Of a stretch of 64,000 nt of DNA, positions 1-8,000 are shown piece after piece (positions within the stretch are counted from its first letter, which is position 1; every line of letters starts with the position of its first letter). The DNA lies in contig JAGTTQ010000001.1 in the NCBI GenBank assembly GCA_018223415.1, forward strand, positions 676,153 through 740,152. Reading direction: 5' to 3'. A program made the translations under genes and the position numbers. The notes beneath the pieces were generated by a model. It saw nothing but the letters and a program-made list of their open reading frames with translations, ran no database searches and had not been told where the DNA came from. This DNA is from Eubacteriaceae bacterium Marseille-Q4139 (GTDB lineage Bacteria > Bacillota > Clostridia > Lachnospirales > Lachnospiraceae).

Positions 1-646
1 ACACCTTGTCATCATCCAGCTTTTTCAGGTCGTCAGAGAACCACTCATCCTGTATAGCCAGGAAGCGAAAGAAGGTAGACTTTCCGGCTCCCTGGCCGCC
101 CACCAGACAGAGCAGCTCCTCATATTTGGAACCTGGATGGAACACCCGGCGGATGGCTCCCAGCAGGAAGTGTTTGAGCATTTCTTCCACATAGTTGCTC
201 TCATCTGCCCCCAGAAAGTGATGCAGACAGGAGCTTATCCGGGGCTTGCCGTCCCACACCAGACTGTTCAGCACATCCTGAATGGGGTGATAGCAGTTTT
301 CGTTTGCCACGATGGAGAGCGCCGCCATCAGCTTCTTTTCACTGGTCAAACCGTAGTTCTGCTCAAAGTAAAGGAGCAGATACTTGACATCGGTATCAGT
401 CAGGGCGCTGGTACTTCTGCGCCAGCCCAGATCCCGCACAATATCAACACGGTCGGTCAGCAGATTCAGCCGGATTGCGCCCCGCAAAAGCGGATCTTGG
501 CAAAACACCGTGCGGCAATTTCCAATGGTGTTAGCCGGTTGTCCTTTTTCCGTCGTGGAAAGGCTTTCCTGCACTTCATCAACGGTCAATTCCTCACTTT
601 CGTCCTGCTGGGTTGCAGGCACTAAACTCTGAGATTCGCTGTTCAA
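1..646 (-). CDS. VapE-family (virulence-associated E) primase-helicase, 3'-truncated by the window edge
   Basis: The reading frame opens with a TTG start at 644-646, 7 bases after GGAGGTG, and stays open to base 1. The encoded N-terminal 215 residues closely parallel the complete paralogue at 12,306-13,664. They share the same opening Asn-Ser-Glu, the 'VDEVQ/TVEQV' segment and the P-loop GGQGAGKS. Members are D5/VapE-type SF3-like ATPases that act as replicative helicases of small mobile elements. It follows the relaxase after a hairpin. In this element there is no CHC2 primase gene between relaxase and VapE, unlike IME-1. The TTG start and absence of the C-terminus make the exact ends provisional. 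Confidence 0.8.
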   Translation of the reverse strand, partial: MNSESQSLVPATQQDESEELTVDEVQESLSTTEKGQPANTIGNCRTVFCQDPLLRGAIRLNLLTDRVDIVRDLGWRRSTSALTDTDVKYLLLYFEQNYGLTSEKKLMAALSIVANENCYHPIQDVLNSLVWDGKPRISSCLHHFLGADESNYVEEMLKHFLLGAIRRVFHPGSKYEELLCLVGGQGAGKSTFFRFLAIQDEWFSDDLKKLDDDKV

Positions 647-671
647 TGTTTCTCACCTCCTCAAGAGAAAA

Positions 672-700
672 GCATCTGATTTGTTCGCAAAATCAGATGC
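672..700 (-). terminator. Hairpin/terminator between relaxase and VapE
   Basis: GCATCTGATTT (672-682) pairs perfectly with AAATCAGATGC (690-700). On the minus strand the stem is followed by TTTTC. It sits directly after the relaxase stop at 702. A related hairpin follows the unrelated relaxase of IME-1 (14,240-14,270), so it appears to belong to the shared element backbone. Confidence 0.65.
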
Positions 701-701
701 C

Positions 702-1928
702 TTAAAGCTCTATATCCTGTTTTTCCCGCTGCTTTTTCCGGTTGTATTCTCTCTGTGCGCTATCCTGCTTGGCTTTTTTCAGGAAAGCAAGAATGGATTC
801 CTTGGCCTTTTCCTGAATCTGCTGTTTACCAGCCTGCTTGACCTCCGGCTGCATCAGCTTCTTCTGGATTTTTGTCAGCGCAGACTGCATGGCATTTTTG
901 ATTTTGGAGATCACTCCATCCAGCCGGGCAGCGGCATACTCACGCTCTTTTTGCGGCGCTTTCCGTTCCGGCGAGAGTACCCAGTTTTTCGTTTCCTCCA
1001 CCAGCCGGATATCCTCCTTATGGGTTTCCAGCCGGACAGCATCGGTGACAACCTCCACCGCCTTGTCATAGGCAATATCCGAAACTTCCTCCACCAGTGT
1101 TTCCACATCCTCGATTTTCAGGGTCAGCTCCTCCAGCTTCTGTTCCTGGGCGGCCAACTGCTCCTTTTGCTTCATCAGGATATAGTCCTGTTTCTCCAGA
1201 TACGCCCGCCCACCATAGGACGGCTCCTGCTCCAAATGCACCCCATGTTTGCGGCTGATGTCAAAGAGCAGCGTGCGGCATACTGCATCAAAGGTTTGTT
1301 TTCGATTGTTGTGTTTGCCCTTGGGCTTACTCGGATCAGGCAATTCAAAGCCCAGTTCCTCCAGCGCCTTTTCCTGCTGGGGGCACAACTCCCCATACCG
1401 GTTTTTGCAGTCAAACACATGGCGCTCGTGGATGTGAGGCGTACCCTCATCCAGATGCAGCGCCCAGTCCAGAATGTGGATATGGGAACCAAAGCGCCGT
1501 TCAAACTCCTCGTAAAATTCGCTGACAATGAGTGCCAGAGTACCCGGTGGAACGGATTCTTCCATGGTGCCAATCTGGTAAATACTTTCCTCTGGGCAGG
1601 TCTTGTTGTTTTTCAAAAGATCTTCCACCGTGCGGTTGCGCTCGGTGTGTCGTGTTTTCTCGTTCCGGGCATTCTGGGCATCCACATGGTCGGAATAATG
1701 CTCGTAGTAATACATCCGCTCAATTTCTTCAAAGCTGAAATCCGGCTGTTCCGGGTTCTCCCGAAGTTCGGGGGTAGTGAAGCCACGGTAGCAGTCCCAG
1801 TACACATTTTTCTTGGCTCGCTGGGCATCAATGTGTTCGCTGTTTTCCACATCAAACCGGCGGTCATTGTGCCGGGGATTATAGGTTCCATGCTTGCCGG
1901 ATCGTCCGTTGTGCCGTGTCAGTTTCAA
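702..1928 (-). CDS. Pre/Mob-type relaxase (plasmid recombination/mobilization protein)
   Basis: The 408-residue protein has the relaxase signature HLDEGTPHIHE at residues 158-168, a metal-binding histidine triad typical of Mob_Pre (MobV-like) enzymes. It also has an N-terminal basic segment and a long charged, coiled-coil-like C-terminal half (residues 230-400) with repeated KEQL/EEL heptads. It would nick the element's oriT and pilot the strand through the host conjugation machinery. The 490-base hairpin-rich region upstream is the natural place for oriT. Next downstream is VapE. Family assignment rests on the His motif and overall layout. The IME-1 counterpart is a different relaxase class. 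Confidence 0.8.
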   Translation of the reverse strand: MKLTRHNGRSGKHGTYNPRHNDRRFDVENSEHIDAQRAKKNVYWDCYRGFTTPELRENPEQPDFSFEEIERMYYYEHYSDHVDAQNARNEKTRHTERNRTVEDLLKNNKTCPEESIYQIGTMEESVPPGTLALIVSEFYEEFERRFGSHIHILDWALHLDEGTPHIHERHVFDCKNRYGELCPQQEKALEELGFELPDPSKPKGKHNNRKQTFDAVCRTLLFDISRKHGVHLEQEPSYGGRAYLEKQDYILMKQKEQLAAQEQKLEELTLKIEDVETLVEEVSDIAYDKAVEVVTDAVRLETHKEDIRLVEETKNWVLSPERKAPQKEREYAAARLDGVISKIKNAMQSALTKIQKKLMQPEVKQAGKQQIQEKAKESILAFLKKAKQDSAQREYNRKKQREKQDIEL

Positions 1929-2420
1929 TTTTCATCCCTCCAATCTCTGCTGATTTTTCCCGAAGGGGAAGCAGCGGCGCAGCCGCCAAACCCGCGGATT
2001 TCTGCGTCAGGTAATACCCAGTACGAGTTGACGCAAAGCATCAACTCTCCCTGGGCAAGGCGTTTCACCCTTGACCCGATGGGGCTGGCTGCCCTCAACC
2101 CGCCAATGGGCGTTGGTCTCGGCTCCCGCCTCGGTCGGTGCTTTTGCGGCTTTGCCGCAAAGGTCGCCACTGGCGACCCGCACCCCTTGACCCCAACAGG
2201 GCGCTGCACCCCTGTACCCAGCACAAAGGGATTGCATCCCTCTGTACTCCTGCCCGGCGAAGCTGACTTCCACCACTTGTGCGGTTTTGTCAGCTCCTCC
2301 GGCTCTGAATGCTCCTTTTGTCGCATTTCCTGGCATGGGGGATACTGGGGTATCACGATACCAATTCACCGCAAAAATACCGGGTGCAGACCTGCCATTT
2401 TCCTGTGAATTTACCCGATT
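1929..2420. other. Non-coding hairpin-rich region upstream of the relaxase; candidate oriT of IME-2
   Basis: No convincing gene fits this G+C-rich stretch. Overlapping open frames exist on both strands but are low-complexity and lack ribosome binding sites. Three hairpins are visible. GAGTTGA...TCAACTC (2025-2047, with an inner GC pair) is the first. TTTGCGGC-TTT-GCCGCAAA (2143-2161) is the second. GGTCGCC-ACT-GGCGACC (2162-2178) directly abuts the second. Adjacent perfect palindromes next to a relaxase start are typical of an origin of transfer. No known nic consensus was recognised, so the oriT call is inference. Confidence 0.45.
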
Positions 2421-2726
2421 TCAGGCGCTCTCCTTGTCCGTCCGCAAGACCTGAAATCCGTGCTGTTTGGCATATTCTCTGGCAGCGGCCAGCCGCTCCT
2501 CACTGTACGGCGGCACCAGACGGATGGACAGGCGGGACTTGTCCATCACATAGGTCACGCTGCCCTCAGTGGTGCTGCGCTCCAACCAGCATAGCTGGGG
2601 ATACTTGCGGCTGAACTCGGCCAATCTGCGCTTTAGATCGGCGTTAAAGGTGTAGATACTGGCGGTGTCCTCCGCCTCGTTCCAGTTAATGATGGTTTCT
2701 TTCTCATACTTAGACAGCTTCGTCAT
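2421..2726 (-). CDS. Conserved small IME protein of unknown function
   Basis: A 101-residue soluble protein. The start at 2726 (MTKLSKYEK) is chosen because GAGGAGGAT precedes it, and because the IME-1 paralogue (21,234-21,524) begins at the same place. The two share ETII, TASIYT, and the C-terminal DKSRLSIRL.PPYSEER block. It overlaps the preceding gene by 17 bases. This two-gene pair is present in both elements, so it is part of the mobile backbone. The function is not known. A role in regulating transfer or replication is only a guess from position. Confidence 0.8.
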   Translation of the reverse strand: MTKLSKYEKETIINWNEAEDTASIYTFNADLKRRLAEFSRKYPQLCWLERSTTEGSVTYVMDKSRLSIRLVPPYSEERLAAAREYAKQHGFQVLRTDKESA

Positions 2727-3003
2727 ACAGATCCTCCTCATACTCGGTGTTCTCCTTTACCAAACACAGGCGGCGCTTGGCACGGTAATACTCGTCCATC
2801 TCTGCACGGAGCTGATGATAAAAGCCGGTGTACCAGCTTTCTGCTATCTCCGTTTCCATCTTCCGGGCCAACTCCAGCATTCGGTGCTTGGCCTGAGGGT
2901 CAACGGTTAAGGCAGTCAGCCATTTGAGCCTGGTCACCGTGTTGTGGTGGTTGGGACAGGCAAAGGCATACAGCACTTTCTTTTCTCGGATACTCAATTT
3001 CAT
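2710..3003 (-). CDS. Conserved small IME protein of unknown function
   Basis: A 97-residue protein starting at the ATG at 3003, eight bases after AGGAGG. A TTG nine bases upstream is unlikely. It is a paralogue of 21,502-21,795. Both begin MK.SI.EKK.L...CPN and have the EMD/EMEAYYR segment near residue 70-75. A Cys-Pro-Asn followed by conserved charged helices is visible, but there is no catalytic signature. First gene of the 3003-2421 pair, divergent from the XRE regulator. Confidence 0.8.
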   Translation of the reverse strand: MKLSIREKKVLYAFACPNHHNTVTRLKWLTALTVDPQAKHRMLELARKMETEIAESWYTGFYHQLRAEMDEYYRAKRRLCLVKENTEYEEDLYDEAV

Positions 3004-3263
3004 AAAAATCAACCTCCTAAAAGTTTATTTTCCATGTGTTAGTTGCCGGTTTGCCTGCAATCGCTCCTGCCCGGATTTTTCCCAGCGTATTGTCCTCCTT
3101 GGTGCGCTCCTGTCATGGCATCACTTCCCCAGAGGTCATACCCCTTGCAGCCAGTCATTCAATTTTCAAGGTTCTGTGTCTCCTGACAAAACTCATTTTA
3201 CCGAAAAAACAGGGCCTTTCCCGTATGTCCAAAACGATGGAAAATGGCTTGAAATCAGCATAT

Positions 3264-3291
3264 TTCCACGCTTATGGAAGCATGGTATAAT
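3264..3291 (+). promoter_or_regulatory. Putative promoter and operator for the XRE gene
   Basis: A consensus -10 TATAAT lies at 3286-3291, 42 bases before the ATG. Just upstream, TTCCA (3264-3268) and TGGAA (3275-3279) form an inverted repeat spaced by 6. It overlaps the expected -35 region, as an autoregulatory XRE operator would. The rest of 3013-3333 shows no gene and holds the divergent promoters of the two flanking units. No good -35 hexamer is visible. Confidence 0.5.
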
Positions 3292-3333
3292 GTTCATAAA
3301 CGGAAGGATTTCCTGGTGAGAGGGGGATTTTAG

Positions 3334-4182
3334 ATGCACACAAAACTGTCTATCCCGGAACGGTTAAAAGACTTGCGGGTGGTGGATAAGCACCTGACAC
3401 TGGAGCAACTGGCCGAGCAGACCGGGCTTTCCAAATCTGCTCTCAGTAAATATGAGAGCGACGACTATAAGGACATCAGTCCCTTTGCCATCGCTACGCT
3501 GGCGGAATTTTACGGGGTGTCCACCGATTACCTGATGGGGTTGTCGGAAAACAAAAATCACCCAAACACAGAGCTTCAGGCCCTGCATTTGAGTGATGAT
3601 ATGGTTACATTATTGAGCAGCGGAAAAATCAACAACCGGCTGCTGTGTGAGATTGCCACGCATGAGAACTTCCAGCGATTGATGACGGATATTGAGATTT
3701 TCGTTGACCGGATCGCCGATATGCGGATTGCCCAGATGAATCTGGTGCTGGAGGCCACCCGACAGGAAGTGATTCGCAGCCATGCGCCGGGGGAGAACGA
3801 CCTTTATGTCCGCACGCTGGAGTTGGGACAGGTACAGGAAAGTGATTTTTTCAGCCACACAATCCACGACGATCTGGACAGTATCGTTCAGGATATTCGT
3901 CAGGCCCATGTCACCGACCGCACCACCGCCGATCCACAGCCGACCTTCACAGAGGTCAAGGAAAAATTTGACCGTGCCATGCAGCTGGGCAGTAACGAGG
4001 AACGGATAATCCACGAGTTTTGCGACCAGATGCAGATTCCCTTCGACAAGATTGCTTCCGAGGATTTCTCGGCGTTTATGCGGATATTAAGCCTGTCCAA
4101 GCTGCTGAAGAATCCCAACAATATGAGAGGGAAGCCCAGGCCGCAGGCATACCATGGAACAAAAAAGAAAAAGCGAAAATAG
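3334..4182 (+). CDS. XRE-family transcriptional regulator with large C-terminal domain
   Basis: 282 residues with an N-terminal helix-turn-helix of the XRE/Cro type at residues 8-70 (LTLEQLAEQTGLSKSALSKY, then a YGVSTDYLMGL ending). The rest is a long, mostly helical acidic domain of unknown fold. ATG with GAGGGGG upstream. It starts the plus-strand island, reads opposite to the IME-2 backbone, and lies 25 bases ahead of Vsr with no terminator between. It may control the island or the divergent element genes. Basic tail (KPRPQ...KKKKRK). Confidence 0.8.
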   Translation: MHTKLSIPERLKDLRVVDKHLTLEQLAEQTGLSKSALSKYESDDYKDISPFAIATLAEFYGVSTDYLMGLSENKNHPNTELQALHLSDDMVTLLSSGKINNRLLCEIATHENFQRLMTDIEIFVDRIADMRIAQMNLVLEATRQEVIRSHAPGENDLYVRTLELGQVQESDFFSHTIHDDLDSIVQDIRQAHVTDRTTADPQPTFTEVKEKFDRAMQLGSNEERIIHEFCDQMQIPFDKIASEDFSAFMRILSLSKLLKNPNNMRGKPRPQAYHGTKKKKRK

Positions 4183-4207
4183 AAAGGGGTAATACGAGGA
4201 GGTTTTA

Positions 4208-4684
4208 ATGAGCGATGTAATGACTCCTAAACAACGCAGCCAAACAATGAGCCATATTAAAGGAAAAAACACCAGTATAGAGATTTTATTGCGAAAATCA
4301 CTCTGGCATAGAGGAATACGATATCGGAAAAATTATAAAAAATTGCCCGGAACTCCAGATATAGCGATAACCAAGTACAAGATTGCCATCTTTTGTGACA
4401 GTGAATTTTTCCATGGCCATAATTGGGAAATCAAGAAGCAAAAACTGGGGAATAACCGGGAATATTGGATTAAAAAGATTGAGCGAAATATGGCACGGGA
4501 TCGTGAAAATGATCTCAAACTGATTGCTATGGATTGGGTTCCTATACATTTTTGGGGGCAAGAGATACAAAAGCACACAGATGAATGTGTAGAAGCTGTC
4601 GAAGATTTGATTTTCGAGTTGCAGATGATGCAGTTTGATGGTATGATAGAGGATGCGAGGGACTGTGTTGAAGATATAAAATGA
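4208..4684 (+). CDS. vsr: Very short patch repair endonuclease (Vsr family)
   Basis: A 158-residue homologue of Vsr, which nicks next to T:G mismatches produced by deamination of 5-methylcytosine. Family features seen: an N-terminal T..QRS..M..I.GKNT.IE, GTPDIAI carrying the catalytic Asp, and FCDSEFFHGHNW carrying the catalytic His region, followed by NREYW..KI.RN. The HGHNW segment lacks the cysteine seen in the zinc site of the enterobacterial enzyme. AGGAGG precedes the ATG. Its location directly ahead of two C5-cytosine methylases fits its job of limiting mutation at methylated sites. Confidence 0.85.
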   Translation: MSDVMTPKQRSQTMSHIKGKNTSIEILLRKSLWHRGIRYRKNYKKLPGTPDIAITKYKIAIFCDSEFFHGHNWEIKKQKLGNNREYWIKKIERNMARDRENDLKLIAMDWVPIHFWGQEIQKHTDECVEAVEDLIFELQMMQFDGMIEDARDCVEDIK

Positions 4685-4733
4685 TATTTTTATATCTTCA
4701 ATTTATAAGTTTATAATCACAAGGAGTACCCTT

Positions 4734-4943
4734 ATGACGATATCAGAACAGATTAAAGTGCTATGTGTGCGCTCCAATATCAGCGTTGCGGAACTTGCAA
4801 GGCGAATGGGGACTACACCACAAAATTTCAATTCAAAAATGAAACGGGAAAGTTTCACAGTCTCTGACTTAGAATATCTGGCGGAAACGGTGGGGTGTTC
4901 TTTTGAGCGCCATTTTGTCCTTCCAGATGGTGAAAAGATTTGA
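4734..4943 (+). CDS. Small XRE-type helix-turn-helix protein
   Basis: 69 residues that are almost entirely a helix-turn-helix: IKVLCVRSNISVAELARRMG then TTPQNFNSKMKR. ATG after AAGGAG. It lies between vsr and the first methylase, the usual place for a controller (C) protein that delays endonuclease expression until methylation is established. The family link to C proteins is inference from size and position. It could instead be a regulator of its own promoter only. Confidence 0.75.
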   Translation: MTISEQIKVLCVRSNISVAELARRMGTTPQNFNSKMKRESFTVSDLEYLAETVGCSFERHFVLPDGEKI

Positions 4944-4957
4944 TTAGGAGGACATAC

Positions 4958-6154
4958 ATGGATTTTCTGCATTACAAAAATAACACCTCAAACCGGGATG
5001 TGATTTCCCTTTTTTCCGGAGCGATGGGATTGGATATCGGCCTTGCAAAGGCGGGTCTGAACATTGTGATTGGACAAGACTTTGACCCTGCCTGCGTAGC
5101 TACTATGCGGGCAAATGGACACAAGGTATTGGGCGGAGATATCAGAGAAATTGATGCCGCAGATTTGCTTGAACAAGTTGGGCTTGCACAAGGAGAACCT
5201 TTCCTCATTTGCGGCGGACCGCCTTGCCAGCCGTTTTCCACTGCCGGAAAGCGGCTGGGAATCAATGATCCCCGTGGAAGCTTGTTCATGGATTTTATCC
5301 GGATGATTGACTATATCCGCCCCCGTTTCTTCATCATGGAAAATGTAAAAGGGATTATGTCTGCCCCGTTAAAACACACCCCTCTTGCGGAGCGTGACAA
5401 AAATGATCCTGAACAACACTTGGGGACGGTTTTAGATGTTATCCTCTCTGAATTCAACAAGCTTGGCTATAAAACTGTGTATGGGGTTCTGGATGCTGTA
5501 AATTATGGCGTTCCTCAATTCCGTGAACGGTTTGTTTTGATTGGAAGCAGAGATAACGAAGATATTTTTCTGCCATTCCCGACCCATTTTCAAATGCATC
5601 AAGACCCTGCTTATCGCTGGCGTACACTCCAGGATACCATTAAAGATTTAGAACATGACTGTGGAGAATGTGCTGCGTTCAGCAAAGACCGTCTTGCATA
5701 TCTCCGCCTTGTTCCGGAGGGTGGGAATTGGCGTGACCTTCCGGAAGATGTAAGAATGGAGGCAATGGGTGGTGCTTATGGATCAGGAGGAGGAAAAGTG
5801 GGCTTTTACCGACGGCTATCCTATAGCCAGCCATCGCCTACATTAGTAACATCTCCTGTTCAGAAGGCAACAATGATGTGCCATCCAACCCAAGACCGTC
5901 CTCTTAGCATACAAGAGTATGCCCGTATCCAGCAGTTCCCTGATGATTGGAAATTCATGGGGACAAGTGTTGCGAAATACCGGCAAATTGGTAATGCCGT
6001 TCCAGTAGGGCTGGCAACAGCGTTGGGGAAAGCTGTGCTTTCTGTTGCAGATCAGTCTGCTGAAATCCGGACAAAGCGGTTCAGAGGGACTGACATCCAT
6101 CAAAAGTTGAAACAAGCTATCGAATTAGGAGGAAGCTGCTATGCCAATAAATAA
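4958..6154 (+). CDS. C5-cytosine DNA methyltransferase (first of the island)
   Basis: 398 residues from the ATG at 4958, chosen for the AGGAGGACATAC ribosome site; an upstream in-frame ATG overlaps the previous gene and has none. All key motifs are visible: I (ISLFSGAMGLDIG), IV with catalytic Cys90 (GGPPCQPFS), VI (MENVKG), VIII (FRERFVLIGS) and X (QIGNAVPVGLATALGKA). It transfers methyl from SAM to cytosine C5 in a recognition site. It overlaps the next gene, a PmeII-like endonuclease, by 14 bases, so the two are translationally coupled. Target site cannot be read from sequence. Confidence 0.9.
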   Translation: MDFLHYKNNTSNRDVISLFSGAMGLDIGLAKAGLNIVIGQDFDPACVATMRANGHKVLGGDIREIDAADLLEQVGLAQGEPFLICGGPPCQPFSTAGKRLGINDPRGSLFMDFIRMIDYIRPRFFIMENVKGIMSAPLKHTPLAERDKNDPEQHLGTVLDVILSEFNKLGYKTVYGVLDAVNYGVPQFRERFVLIGSRDNEDIFLPFPTHFQMHQDPAYRWRTLQDTIKDLEHDCGECAAFSKDRLAYLRLVPEGGNWRDLPEDVRMEAMGGAYGSGGGKVGFYRRLSYSQPSPTLVTSPVQKATMMCHPTQDRPLSIQEYARIQQFPDDWKFMGTSVAKYRQIGNAVPVGLATALGKAVLSVADQSAEIRTKRFRGTDIHQKLKQAIELGGSCYANK

Positions 6155-6875
6155 TAGTTACAACGAAGCTGCTATCGTGGAAGCAATTGCTACTGCGTTG
6201 GATAACTTCTATACGAACTTGATTAAAAAAGTAGACAGCCTAAATGTAAAAACTGTCATGAAACGCAAAAATCCGTATCTGTTCCGGGCAAAGGCTATGA
6301 ATGGAGCGGCTCAGATTATTGATGCAATTCTTGCCGCTTTTGTGTCCTCATCGGAAGAAACAATCTTCGGCAATGTATTTTTTGAGCCGATAGCCACCGC
6401 TGCCGCCCAGGGTCAGAAAGCATTGGCTGAAGGTGTGGACATTATGGTGGAACGGGATAACACTATCTATGCCATTGCAGTAAAATCTGGTACAAGCGTT
6501 TTCAATGCTGATAGCCGTAAGAAGCAGGAACAGAACTTTATGGCAGCCAGCAAGTTGGCACAGCAGGCGAAGAAACGCTTTGTCCCGATTGTTGGTTATG
6601 GTTATGGGAAGAAAAAAGTGTCCAATCGTGGACTGCCAAAATTCTATATGGAACTGGCGGGCAAAGATTTCTGGACAGAACTGACCGGAGATGAAGAGTT
6701 CTACATAAAGCTGATCCGCTTCATGGACAAGCTACCTGAGAAGTATGTGGAGGAGTTCGACACTTCTTACCAGAAGGCCGCAAACCGGCTCGTCCGAGAG
6801 TTTACCCAGGAGTTCTGCTTCGAGGATGGTAGCATCAACTGGGAGAAACTTGTAGAATTCAACTCGGGCAATTAA
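6141..6875 (+). CDS. PmeII-family-like type II restriction endonuclease
   Basis: 244 residues. Recognised by NPYLFRAK (residues 46-53) and the SSSEETIFGNVFFEPIA block (72-88), which are characteristic of the PmeII group of type II enzymes. A likely PD-(D/E)xK core follows: GVDIMVER then YAIAVKSG. It is sandwiched between two C5 methylases and overlaps the first by 14 bases (RBS AGGAGG). It would cleave DNA unmethylated at the shared site. Two methylases for one nuclease suggests an asymmetric target. Family call is from memory of conserved blocks. Confidence 0.65.
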   Translation: MPINNSYNEAAIVEAIATALDNFYTNLIKKVDSLNVKTVMKRKNPYLFRAKAMNGAAQIIDAILAAFVSSSEETIFGNVFFEPIATAAAQGQKALAEGVDIMVERDNTIYAIAVKSGTSVFNADSRKKQEQNFMAASKLAQQAKKRFVPIVGYGYGKKKVSNRGLPKFYMELAGKDFWTELTGDEEFYIKLIRFMDKLPEKYVEEFDTSYQKAANRLVREFTQEFCFEDGSINWEKLVEFNSGN

Positions 6876-6899
6876 AAATTATTACCAGGAGAGAAAAAG

Positions 6900-8000
6900 A
6901 TGGATGTTGGAGTATTTTCCTTTTTCTCGGGATTGGGCCTTTTAGATTTAGGATTTGAGGATGCCGGCTTCAATATCGTCTTTGTTAACGAATATGACAA
7001 GCGGTTTATAAACGCATACCAATATGCAAGAAGAAATAGTGGCCACATTCCGATTTATGGGTATAGCAGCAAAGATATTAGGGAATATTTATCAGATGAT
7101 GTGTGGTATCATTCATTCCCTAATTACGATAAACGAGATAAAAAGCTAATTGGCTTTATTGGAGGTCCTCCATGCCCGGATTTTTCTGTGGCAGGGAAAA
7201 ATACGGGCAGAGAGGGCGAAAATGGCCAGCTAACATCAATATATACTAATTTAATCATTCAGCGAAAACCAGATTTCTTCGTCCTTGAAAATGTTAAAGG
7301 ACTGTATCAAACAAAAAAGCATCGTGAGTTTTATGATGAGATAAAAAGAAAATTTAGAAGAGCGGGGTATAAATTATTTGACTCTATTGAAAACGCTTTA
7401 GAATATGGTGTCCCTCAATATCGTAATCGGTTATTTTTGGTTGGTTTTTCTACCAAAGCTTTTGGGAAAAAAATAGCCAATCCCATTGGTGCACATAGAA
7501 AATACAGCTTGGATAAAATCATGGAGTTACCCTGGCCAACTCTTTCACCATTTTTAGCTGATGGCCACTTGGATTGTCCAGATGGGATTGTTTTAGATCT
7601 TACAGTACAATTTTGGTTTGACAAAAACAATGTTGAGCTGCATCCAAACGGCAGAGATGTATTTGCAGTCAAGGCATATAATAAATATGAAAATATTTGT
7701 GAAGGTGCAACAGTTGGAAAATCCTTTAAAAGGCTTCATCGATGGCGATACTCCCCAACTGCTGCTTATGGAAACAATGAGGTTCACCTTCACCCATATA
7801 AACTTCGTCGGATTAGCGTTGCAGAAGCTTTAGCAGTACAGTCGGCACCTGCCGATTTTGTGCTGCCCGCTGATTTACCCTTATCGTCAAAATTTAAGAT
7901 GGTTGGAAATGGGGTACCGTTTTTGTTGTCGCAAGGAATTGCTATGGATGTAATGGATGTCGTCCAACAGATTATAAAAGGAGGAAATGGCAATGGCTGA
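6900..8000 (+). CDS. C5-cytosine DNA methyltransferase (second of the island)
   Basis: 366 residues with motif I (FSFFSGLGLLDLGF), motif IV with catalytic Cys92 in GGPPCPDFS, motif VI (LENVKGL), motif VIII (QYRNRLFLVG) and motif X (MVGNGVPFLLSQG). The usual PCQ is PCP here. Sequence is clearly different from the methylase at 4,958-6,154, so it is not a recent duplicate. AGGAGAG precedes the ATG. It overlaps the DUF262 gene by 8 bases, linking the restriction module and the DUF262-HEPN pair in one transcript. Confidence 0.88.
   Translation: MDVGVFSFFSGLGLLDLGFEDAGFNIVFVNEYDKRFINAYQYARRNSGHIPIYGYSSKDIREYLSDDVWYHSFPNYDKRDKKLIGFIGGPPCPDFSVAGKNTGREGENGQLTSIYTNLIIQRKPDFFVLENVKGLYQTKKHREFYDEIKRKFRRAGYKLFDSIENALEYGVPQYRNRLFLVGFSTKAFGKKIANPIGAHRKYSLDKIMELPWPTLSPFLADGHLDCPDGIVLDLTVQFWFDKNNVELHPNGRDVFAVKAYNKYENICEGATVGKSFKRLHRWRYSPTAAYGNNEVHLHPYKLRRISVAEALAVQSAPADFVLPADLPLSSKFKMVGNGVPFLLSQGIAMDVMDVVQQIIKGGNGNG

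Noticed and set aside
1925..2369. Overlapping minus-strand frames upstream of the relaxase
   Set aside because: G+C-rich low-complexity translations, no ribosome binding site, and the segment is packed with palindromes; better explained as oriT-like DNA.
681..2408. Long plus-strand open frame (575 codons) opposite the relaxase
   Set aside because: It is the antisense shadow of the relaxase and hairpin region, hydrophobic low-complexity, without a ribosome site.
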